A DNA stretch of 64,000 bases, taken from assembly GCA_900769765.1 (NCBI GenBank), contig CAAGHW010000005.1, positions 1-64,000 on the forward strand, given 5' to 3'. A program made the position numbers and the translations under genes. Each line of letters starts with the position of its first letter. Position 1 is the stretch's first letter. A model generated the notes under the pieces. It saw only the letters and a list, made by a program, of their open reading frames with translations, was not told the DNA's origin and did not search any database. This document shows, piece after piece, positions 39,891 to 46,458 of the stretch. This DNA comes from Bacteroidaceae bacterium (GTDB lineage: Bacteria; Bacteroidota; Bacteroidia; Bacteroidales; Bacteroidaceae).

Positions 39891-40622
39891 ATGAGCAAGA
39901 CATTTTCAAAAGACTATACCATCACCTGCTACGAGGCAGACGCGAACCAGCTTATGCGTCCTACAGCCATGCTCGACCTTATGCAGGAAGCTGCAAACGT
40001 CAACGCATCGACATTGGGATTCGGTTACGACGAGATGATGAACAGCAACATTGCATGGGTGCTTTCACGCATACATGTAAAGTTCAACAGCACACCCAGA
40101 TGGCGCGACGAGGTAAACCTCAAGACATGGCACAAAGGTGTATCGAAACTCTTTTATCTGCGTGATTTCATTTTGAGCGACAAAGAGGGCAACCCGATGG
40201 TGCTTGCTACGACATCGTGGCTCATCATTGACATGAACACACGCCGCCTGGTGCGCAACAGCGACCTCGCTTTGAGCGACACAGCAATGCACGCCATCGA
40301 GACACCTGCCGACAAGGTTGTTGTTCCTGTCGACATTGAGCCGGAGCTTGTAAGAAAGCACCCTGTAACGTGGTCGGAGATTGACACCAACGGACACGTG
40401 AACAATGTAAAATATGCTGTTTGGGCACTTGACGCCGTAAAGCTCGAGGATATCAAGAAGAGACCTTTGAAGGAGCTGCTCATCAACTACGATGCCGAGG
40501 TGATGCCGGGCGATGTGGTAAAGATTTCACGCGTGCGCCAAGAGACCGAAGAGGGCATTGTGTATTACATCACAGGAAAAGTATCGGACAAACAGAATTT
40601 CAGCGTGAAACTAGCATTCTGA
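39891..40622 (+). CDS. Acyl-ACP thioesterase
   Basis: Releases fatty acids from acyl carrier protein. The 243-residue protein has the double hot-dog layout of bacterial FatA-like thioesterases: YEADANQLMRPTAMLDLMQEAA in the first half, RIHVKFNSTPRWRDEVNLKTW, TTSWLIIDMNTRRLVR, and the second-half block TWSEIDTNGHVNNVKYAVWALD, where Asn/His (NGHVNN) are the conserved catalytic-site residues. It stands between metA (12 bases) and the CotH-like gene (7 bases). Confidence 0.92.
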   Translation: MSKTFSKDYTITCYEADANQLMRPTAMLDLMQEAANVNASTLGFGYDEMMNSNIAWVLSRIHVKFNSTPRWRDEVNLKTWHKGVSKLFYLRDFILSDKEGNPMVLATTSWLIIDMNTRRLVRNSDLALSDTAMHAIETPADKVVVPVDIEPELVRKHPVTWSEIDTNGHVNNVKYAVWALDAVKLEDIKKRPLKELLINYDAEVMPGDVVKISRVRQETEEGIVYYITGKVSDKQNFSVKLAF

Positions 40623-40629
40623 CATACAG

Positions 40630-42675
40630 ATGAAAATACCGGCCCATTACATCAACACAGTGAAGGTATATTCGATAAAACGGATATATCTTTCACTTAT
40701 ATTCATGCTTTTATCAAGTACAATACAGATAAAAGCCGAAGTCTTTGACATTTTCAAGGAGCCATGTCTGTTTGTTTATCTCACCGATGGAGGAGTTGAT
40801 GCCTATCCTTTAAACACTATTGAAGGAAAATACTACACTGACGGTGACAGCACTTATATCAAACTATTGTCGGGTAATGTTGTAAGATATCACACTGATG
40901 AGTACTTATATATAGACACCGAGATTCCGATATTGCCTTATATGACATCATATAAGTTCAATAACAAATACAACCCCAACCTGAACAAGGATGTCGGAGC
41001 GACAATAACAGACGGAAATATAAATGTCAGACTCAATGCCATAGGAAAGAGTCTTACAGCAAGTTTTCAATTAAGCGATGATGATGCCATTGCGTATATC
41101 GGAAATGATTTGCAAACGAGCAAAGAGAGCCGCAACCGCTTTGACCGGACTATAAGATACACTATTACATACCCGAACTACAATGTAGTATCGGGAACGG
41201 AGAAGAAACCGTTCGGACGTATATACAGCGTAGAGACAGAGTGGCTGACAGACAACAGCAAGGTTGCACGTATGGACATCAATATCGAAAATGGATATAG
41301 TGTCGTAAGCAAGAACTACTATCTTAATGCAGATGTGAGTATAACCGGCTATGGTGTATATAACGATTTCAGACAGGCTGTACAAATCAAAGGACGAGGT
41401 AATAATTCCTGGAATTACAAGAAGAAATCATACAGACTAAAATTTGCCCAAAAAGAAAAGCCTTTTGGACTTACAAAAGGAAAGAGTTGGGTGTTACTTG
41501 CCAACCCACATGACGGTTCACTGATGGTAAATGCCGTAGCAATGAAGATAGGACAACTCTGCGAAGCAAAATACACCAACCATATTATTCCTGTAGAGCT
41601 TTATATCAATGGGGAATATCAGGGCAGCTACATATTCACCGAACATGTAGGTCTCAGCAACAATAGTGTCGATGTTGATGAGGAAATTGGCTATATGCTT
41701 GAGCTTGACAGCTATTACGACGAAGATTTCAAATTCCGTTCAGCCTATAGCGACCTGCCTGTAAATATCAAAGAGCCCGATCTTCTGGAAAATGAAAAAA
41801 GCACAGTAAGTTCTTCGTTGTTGGAATCAATGCTTAACGACAACTGCCTGAATACCATACCGTCACAGAAGTTCCCAAATTCATCACCCATAGGAACAAT
41901 AATATCCAACTATAACGCAAAAAATGAAAAGTTCAATGTCATAAAAGAGCAATTCAACAGACTCGACAGCGTTGTATGCTGCAATGGAGACCTGAGTAAA
42001 GTCCTGGATCTTGATGCGGCAGCACGCTATTTCCTGGTAATTGATTTGACATTGAACAGTGAGATTTTGCATCCCAAAAGTACTTTCCTGTGGAAAGCAG
42101 ACATCAGCTCCAAAGACTCAAAATTCATTTTTGGACCGATATGGGATTTTGACTATGCATTCGGATATTCCGGCAAGACATATTTTATCAATGCAAGCAG
42201 GAATACCTTTCCTCTTAACGACAATTCCCCCGGCGGAAGGTTCTTTAAAGCACTGAGGAAGAACAGGGAGTTCCAAAGACATTATTATAAAGTGTGGTGT
42301 GAATTTGTAGAAAAGGATTGCATCAAAGAGGTTATGGAATATATGCAGGACTACTATGAATTTGTCAAAGATTCATACAGCAACAATGCCGAAAAATGGG
42401 GTGACAACACCGACTACGGCAACCATATCCCAGTGATGCAGGAGTGGATAAAAGGAAGACACGACTACATTGTAAAGAATCTAACAGAATATGATATTAC
42501 AGACCTTATAAACAATCCACAGGAAAAAATCGGCGACGATAGAGAGAATTACACATTCCGACAGGATACAGATATCATTTATACAGTTTACGGGGAACGT
42601 GTCACAAACACTGAGAATCTACGACAAGGCATATATATCATCAATGGCAAGAAAGTGTTTATAAAAAAGTATTGA
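40630..42675 (+). CDS. Secreted CotH kinase family protein with short C-terminal tail
   Basis: The 681-residue protein has an N-terminal hydrophobic signal (IYLSLIFMLLSSTIQIKA, about 19-36), a beta-rich N-terminal part, and a CotH domain from about 195 to 620: the ATP-site blocks IKGRGNNSWNYKKKSYRLKF (253-272), IPVELYINGEYQGSYIFTEH (320-339), LELD (358-361) and the metal-binding GPIWDFDYAFG (502-512, Asp506 and Asp508). CotH is an atypical protein kinase known from spore coats; here it is in a non-sporing Bacteroidales. The last 30 residues (YTVYGERV ... GIYIINGKKVFIK) form a short tail that recurs in the protease at 48.5-53 kb. Composition is more AT-rich than the preceding genes. Target unknown. 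Confidence 0.88.
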   Translation: MKIPAHYINTVKVYSIKRIYLSLIFMLLSSTIQIKAEVFDIFKEPCLFVYLTDGGVDAYPLNTIEGKYYTDGDSTYIKLLSGNVVRYHTDEYLYIDTEIPILPYMTSYKFNNKYNPNLNKDVGATITDGNINVRLNAIGKSLTASFQLSDDDAIAYIGNDLQTSKESRNRFDRTIRYTITYPNYNVVSGTEKKPFGRIYSVETEWLTDNSKVARMDINIENGYSVVSKNYYLNADVSITGYGVYNDFRQAVQIKGRGNNSWNYKKKSYRLKFAQKEKPFGLTKGKSWVLLANPHDGSLMVNAVAMKIGQLCEAKYTNHIIPVELYINGEYQGSYIFTEHVGLSNNSVDVDEEIGYMLELDSYYDEDFKFRSAYSDLPVNIKEPDLLENEKSTVSSSLLESMLNDNCLNTIPSQKFPNSSPIGTIISNYNAKNEKFNVIKEQFNRLDSVVCCNGDLSKVLDLDAAARYFLVIDLTLNSEILHPKSTFLWKADISSKDSKFIFGPIWDFDYAFGYSGKTYFINASRNTFPLNDNSPGGRFFKALRKNREFQRHYYKVWCEFVEKDCIKEVMEYMQDYYEFVKDSYSNNAEKWGDNTDYGNHIPVMQEWIKGRHDYIVKNLTEYDITDLINNPQEKIGDDRENYTFRQDTDIIYTVYGERVTNTENLRQGIYIINGKKVFIKKY

Positions 42676-42686
42676 AACATATAATT

Positions 42687-43214
42687 ATGAAGAAGTTCAT
42701 CATACTGCTTATTATAGCAATATCATTGTCGGTCACAACAGCTGACGCACAGAAAAAAGGCGACACCTATGCCGGCGGAAACCTGAAATTCGCTCTCTCG
42801 ACATCGGGTTCGAATGGATATATGAATACAGGAACATATTTCAGCATCGCGCCCGAAATAGGACATTTCATTACCGACAAGGTAAAGATTGGTGGGGAGA
42901 TAAGCTACGAGGTATCATCGAATGCACACGTAGTTGCCCTGATGCCCAATATAGCATATTACCAACCTGTCATAAGAAACCTATATTACACACCACAATT
43001 GAATATTGGCGGAGGTGTTGGCATATACTCGGGTTATGTCGCAGGAATATTTACACTAACATTAAATATTGCGTCGTTCGAATACAGACCAACAGAAAGA
43101 CTTGGTATCGCAATGGGCCTGGTAAACCTCAACTATAACCTTATTGATAAGACAAAAAGCATAAACTTCAATGTCCTATATTCACCTTCGGTAAGTTTCA
43201 GATGCTATTTCTAA
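42687..43214 (+). CDS. Small outer-membrane beta-barrel protein
   Basis: A 175-residue protein with a signal peptide (MKKFIILLIIAISLSVTTADA) and mature sequence of alternating amphipathic strands (GGNLKFALSTSGS, YFSIAPEIGHFITDKVKIGGEISYEV in pieces, LGIAMGLVNLNYNLI) ending in SVSFRCYF, with a terminal aromatic residue as in outer-membrane barrels. It resembles the OmpX/OmpA-like eight-strand class. ATG 42687 is chosen because it gives the signal peptide directly; a TTG at 42672 overlaps the CotH-like gene. Only 11 bases from the CotH-like gene, so the two likely work or at least are made together. Confidence 0.8.
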   Translation: MKKFIILLIIAISLSVTTADAQKKGDTYAGGNLKFALSTSGSNGYMNTGTYFSIAPEIGHFITDKVKIGGEISYEVSSNAHVVALMPNIAYYQPVIRNLYYTPQLNIGGGVGIYSGYVAGIFTLTLNIASFEYRPTERLGIAMGLVNLNYNLIDKTKSINFNVLYSPSVSFRCYF

Positions 43215-43253
43215 AAATATATTGGAAATTCCAAGCAAAATAGGTTCACCGAC

Positions 43254-43297
43254 TATACGAATAATGGCACGCAAGCTTGCGTGCCATTATTCGTATA
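43254..43297. terminator. 44-base perfect palindrome between convergent genes
   Basis: Every base from 43254 to 43275 pairs with 43276 to 43297 (outer TATACGAATAATGG, centre GCAAGCTTGC). It is 40 bases past the beta-barrel gene and ends two bases before the stop of the convergent membrane methyltransferase gene. There is no T tract on either side, so it may be a bidirectional terminator of unusual strength or a cruciform-forming or mobile palindromic unit. Confidence 0.65.
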
Positions 43298-43298
43298 A

Positions 43299-43976
43299 TT
43301 ACCATATAAACGGGATAATCTTGTATTTCACTCTGCTGCAATAATCGGCATATCCGTTGAGTCCTTCTAACAGGATAGCCTCTTCGTTCCTTATCCTTTT
43401 TGCGATGAGCGGTATATATGCCAGCATTATCACAAACGAGGGCAGTGAGCCAAGCACAAGTGGCATTGAGAGAAACATCAATACCGTTGCCGAATACATT
43501 GGATGTCGCACCATGCCGTAAAGCCCTGTGTCGATGACCTTCTGATTCTCTTGCACGCCGATTGTACGTGAGAGATATGCATTCTCGCGCAACACCTCGG
43601 CATACATTATATACGACAGCAGGAACACCGCCACCGCACTCCACACAGCCCATGAAGGCATCACTGTCCAAGAGTATCGGAAATTGAGCCCGGCAACGAC
43701 AAATGCCGCGATGAACATCACTCCGCTGAGTGCCACGACGCTTTTTTGTTCAGCCTCCTTTTCCTTGGCATCAAGGCGTTTCTCCAACAGCTGGGGCGAA
43801 CGGAACAGCATCACCACTCCTGCGATGAACATAGGCACAAACAACACTGCAACCAACAACCAACCGCAAGGATAATGCAATGTGCCTGCCGGCAGAAACA
43901 ACAACAACCCTACAAGCACAAGCCCCAAAAGAAACCTGATGCTTGCCGATGCCATAAGTTTTTTTCTTGCTTGCAT
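43299..43976 (-). CDS. Isoprenylcysteine carboxyl methyltransferase-like membrane protein
   Basis: The 225-residue protein has about five hydrophobic segments and the ICMT/PEMT signature in the C-terminal third (VIDTGLYGMVRHPMYSATVLMFLSMPLVLGS, split: TGLYGMVRHPMYSATV) with NEEAILLEGLNGYADYCSRV at the end, where the Glu is part of the SAM-binding motif. Family members methylate prenylcysteine, phospholipids or unknown substrates; the bacterial substrate is unclear. It is three bases downstream of the rhodanese gene and probably the last gene of the ABC-GntR operon. Confidence 0.85.
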   Translation of the reverse strand: MQARKKLMASASIRFLLGLVLVGLLLFLPAGTLHYPCGWLLVAVLFVPMFIAGVVMLFRSPQLLEKRLDAKEKEAEQKSVVALSGVMFIAAFVVAGLNFRYSWTVMPSWAVWSAVAVFLLSYIMYAEVLRENAYLSRTIGVQENQKVIDTGLYGMVRHPMYSATVLMFLSMPLVLGSLPSFVIMLAYIPLIAKRIRNEEAILLEGLNGYADYCSRVKYKIIPFIW

Positions 43977-43979
43977 TGT

Positions 43980-44375
43980 TTACTCTTCAGATAATGATTC
44001 AACCCACTCGTTGTAGCCGCCTTTCAGGTCAACGACATTTTTGAAAAAGACTTTTTCAAGAACCCAACCTGCATTTTCACTACGCCTTCCACTACGGCAG
44101 TAGAGAGCCACAGGACGTTCCGGGTCGAGCGTTGCGACAAGTTCTTCATGTCCTTTGAGAACATCTATGTTTATACTGCCCGGAATGTGACCGGCATTGT
44201 ACTCCTCTGCGGTGCGCACATCCACGAGCTGCACATCGGGGGCGACAATAATCTCCTTGAATTCGGCAACATCGACTCTTCTGAAATTGCCTCCTGTGTG
44301 ACTGACACTACACTGCATACATGAATTCATAACTATAAGCGCAAACAGCAACAATGGAAACATTAGTTTCTTCAT
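43980..44375 (-). CDS. Rhodanese-like domain lipoprotein
   Basis: A 131-residue protein with a lipoprotein signal (MKKLMFPLLLFALIVMNSC, lipobox MNSC) followed by one rhodanese domain: VQLVDVRTAEEYNAGHIPGSINI and the active loop LYCRSGRRSENAG, whose Cys would carry the persulfide. It would act outside the cytoplasm. I chose ATG 44375; a GTG at 44381 overlaps the GntR gene. It sits between the GntR regulator and the methyltransferase-like gene. Confidence 0.88.
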   Translation of the reverse strand: MKKLMFPLLLFALIVMNSCMQCSVSHTGGNFRRVDVAEFKEIIVAPDVQLVDVRTAEEYNAGHIPGSINIDVLKGHEELVATLDPERPVALYCRSGRRSENAGWVLEKVFFKNVVDLKGGYNEWVESLSEE

Positions 44376-44377
44376 AA

Positions 44378-44722
44378 TCACAACAATTTTAAAAGTTCCT
44401 CTTTTGTTATTCCGAGCATCTCAGCCTTTGCCTTGAACTGTGGCAGCTCGTCGGAAATGAATTCTCTCTTCATATTCTCCTTGATACGCGCAACGGCACC
44501 ATCCTTGACAAAATAGCCCAAGCCGCGCTTGTTGTATATTATCTCTTGCGCTTCGAGAAGCTGATAGGAGCGTACTATGGTGTTGGGGTTGACCCCCACC
44601 ATCGCGCCCATCTCGCGTACCGAGGGAATGCGCTCCTCTTCGCGCCAATCGCCACGCAGGATTTTCTCCTGCATCAAATCGACGTTCTGAAGATATATAG
44701 GTTTATGTTCGCTATACTCCAT
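44378..44722 (-). CDS. GntR family regulator, YtrA subfamily
   Basis: A 114-residue protein: winged helix at about 5-72 (MQEKILRGDWREEERIPSVR, REMGAMVGVNPNTIVRSYQLLEAQ in pieces, and GLGYFVKDGA), then a short helical C-terminus without a large ligand domain, the layout of YtrA-type GntR proteins that control ABC transporter operons. It is encoded behind the ABC permease (12 bases). The operator-like repeat AGTGTA-N12-TACACT at the operon start resembles the site reported for Bacillus YtrA, so autoregulation is likely. Confidence 0.9.
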   Translation of the reverse strand: MEYSEHKPIYLQNVDLMQEKILRGDWREEERIPSVREMGAMVGVNPNTIVRSYQLLEAQEIIYNKRGLGYFVKDGAVARIKENMKREFISDELPQFKAKAEMLGITKEELLKLL

Positions 44723-44734
44723 AATATACGTTCT

Positions 44735-45538
44735 TTAATAGTTCACTTTCTTGATGCGGAAATAGGTTATCGCAAGATAGAGGAAACCTAACAGCAAAGC
44801 GGCGATTCTCCAGAAAACAAGCCAGAATCTTATAAATCCTTCCTCGCTTTCGAAACAATCACGTAGAGTATTCCAGACTCTATCGATAAATTCCATATCG
44901 AATATCATTGTAATAAATATAACCGAGACAAAAGCCAAAGCCATATTGAAAAGTATAGTCTTCATAACCTTGTTCTTGCGGAAAATGACATTGAACATCA
45001 TCGCATAGAATATAGGCACTTCTGTTGACAGAAAACTATCCAACAATGGCAAACCAAATTCGCCTATATCGCCATTGTTCAAAGTAACAGTCCCCCAACT
45101 ATCGGCAAACGGATTATAGATATCAAGCTGCATGAATGAACCGATGCCTGCTTGTGATAACAGCCATAGCAATATATCGGTTGCCTCAAGCACAGCGTAT
45201 GAAAGCAACTGCACTACAACCACGCAAATCACAATCATCGACAACAGTTTCTCGAGAGTGCTTGCCGGTATCATTGCATATATATATCCCTTCTTGCGGT
45301 TGTTGACATCCTTATATACGATAAAGGGACTGAGTGTCACTGCCAGAGTAAAAAGAAATTGTACAAGAGGGGCTCTGCTATCTTCCCACATGTCAGAATC
45401 CATAGTAACCGACAGCATCCACATGGCAAATATGATACTTGCAAAAATAAGGAGTGACTTGAAGAAGCGTGGCATATAATTCACCACCTCGAACTGCACA
45501 AGTTTACCGAAACGCTTTATATCAAATACTTCATTCAT
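44735..45538 (-). CDS. ABC transporter membrane subunit (putative)
   Basis: The 267-residue protein has six hydrophobic segments (LLIFASIIFAMWMLSVTM, LVQFLFTLAVTLSPFIVY, MIVICVVVVQLLSYAVL, VPIFYAMMFNVIFR, MALAFVSVIFITMIF, FWLVFWRIAALLLGFLYL) and a charged loop KDVNNRKKGYIYAMIPASTLEKLL after the second, a motif common in bacterial ABC-2 type permeases of YtrC/D type. No conserved catalytic residues. It lies six bases behind the ABC ATPase and 12 bases ahead of the GntR gene, so an exporter or detoxification pump is the best interpretation. Confidence 0.75.
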   Translation of the reverse strand: MNEVFDIKRFGKLVQFEVVNYMPRFFKSLLIFASIIFAMWMLSVTMDSDMWEDSRAPLVQFLFTLAVTLSPFIVYKDVNNRKKGYIYAMIPASTLEKLLSMIVICVVVVQLLSYAVLEATDILLWLLSQAGIGSFMQLDIYNPFADSWGTVTLNNGDIGEFGLPLLDSFLSTEVPIFYAMMFNVIFRKNKVMKTILFNMALAFVSVIFITMIFDMEFIDRVWNTLRDCFESEEGFIRFWLVFWRIAALLLGFLYLAITYFRIKKVNY

Positions 45539-45544
45539 GGCATT

Positions 45545-46345
45545 TTACTTTTTTGAGTTGATGTAATTGAACAACAGTTCTATGTTTATACGACTCTCTT
45601 CACCGCTCTGGTTCCTGCTGATTGAGCAATAACCGCCAAGCCCCTCTTCGCAATAAAGGGCATCCTGGGGACAATGCATTGTAACATCGAACATATATTC
45701 GTTCTGTATATCTGCAACGCTCTTGTCGAGCAATACGCAACGCTTGTCGAGAATCATGATATGGTCGAGCAGATTCTCGACATCCTTGACCTGATGGGTC
45801 GATATTATTATGGTGCGGTTATCATCCATCGCCTTGGCAACCATCTTGCGGAATTCCGCCTTTGCCGGAATATCGAGTCCGTTGGTAGGCTCGTCGAGCA
45901 ACAGATATTCGGTATTCATTGCAAGCGCAATACAAAGGATTGCTCTCTTGCGCTGACCAAGTGACAACGATGTAAATTTGCGGTTTATATCAATGTCGAA
46001 ATCACTGAGCAAACCATTCAACAGATTCTCGTCGTAATTGGGATAGAACGCCGATATACCACTTGCATAGTTTTTTATTGAAACGGCAGCACCTTCGAAA
46101 TCCTCGGGAATATAGAATATCTTGGACAAGAAACCGGGCTGACGGTCGGCAGGAGAATAACCGTCGATTTTTATTTCGCCGCGCTTTGTTGTGAGCAGAC
46201 CGCACAACAGCTTGAAAAGAGTACTCTTTCCCACTCCATTGGCACCAAGCAGACCATATACCCTGCCCTGCTCAAAAGTGGTGCTTATATTATCCAAAAC
46301 CTTTGTATTGGAATAAGCAAATGACAAATCTTTGACTTCAATCAT
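45545..46345 (-). CDS. ABC transporter ATP-binding protein
   Basis: The 266-residue ATPase has Walker A GLLGANGVGKSTLFKLL (about 32-48), signature LSLGQRKRAILCIALAM, Walker B YLLLDEPTNGLD and the H-loop IISTHQVKDVENL. The C-terminal part (after 205) is short and variable. It pairs with the membrane protein downstream, six bases away. Like other YtrB-type ATPases it is the first gene of a GntR-controlled operon, with a promoter and operator directly at its start. Confidence 0.93.
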   Translation of the reverse strand: MIEVKDLSFAYSNTKVLDNISTTFEQGRVYGLLGANGVGKSTLFKLLCGLLTTKRGEIKIDGYSPADRQPGFLSKIFYIPEDFEGAAVSIKNYASGISAFYPNYDENLLNGLLSDFDIDINRKFTSLSLGQRKRAILCIALAMNTEYLLLDEPTNGLDIPAKAEFRKMVAKAMDDNRTIIISTHQVKDVENLLDHIMILDKRCVLLDKSVADIQNEYMFDVTMHCPQDALYCEEGLGGYCSISRNQSGEESRINIELLFNYINSKK

Positions 46346-46369
46346 AGTGTATTAGTTTATTAGTACACT
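46346..46369 (-). promoter_or_regulatory. Predicted YtrA-type operator
   Basis: AGTGTA (46346-46351) and TACACT (46364-46369) form a perfect inverted repeat with a 12-base AT-rich spacer that itself contains TTAG twice. It lies directly next to the ATG of the ATPase gene and covers the expected transcription start, so a bound regulator would block transcription. The half-sites match, from memory, the Bacillus YtrA operator. Confidence 0.75.
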
Positions 46370-46370
46370 G

Positions 46371-46403
46371 CAAATGTAAATACAATTAGAATTACTTTCC
46401 AAA
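46371..46403 (-). promoter_or_regulatory. Promoter of the ABC-GntR-rhodanese operon
   Basis: On the minus strand TTTG (-33, 46400-46403) is followed after 21 bases by TACATTTG (-7, 46371-46378), a full match to the Bacteroides consensus TTTG-N19..21-TAnnTTTG. The start point should fall near 46364-46366, inside the operator, giving a leader of about 20 bases. Confidence 0.75.
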
Positions 46404-46434
46404 TTTTTATTGACCTTTTTTTAAAAATTTGTGC

Positions 46435-46442
46435 TATTTTCG
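46435..46442 (+). promoter_or_regulatory. Predicted -7 element for the hexosaminidase gene
   Basis: TATTTTCG differs from TAnnTTTG at one position and is 17 bases before the ATG at 46459; the leader would be very short. A TTTTTTT tract lies upstream. Confidence 0.4.
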
Positions 46443-46458
46443 CAAAAACAACTGTTTT

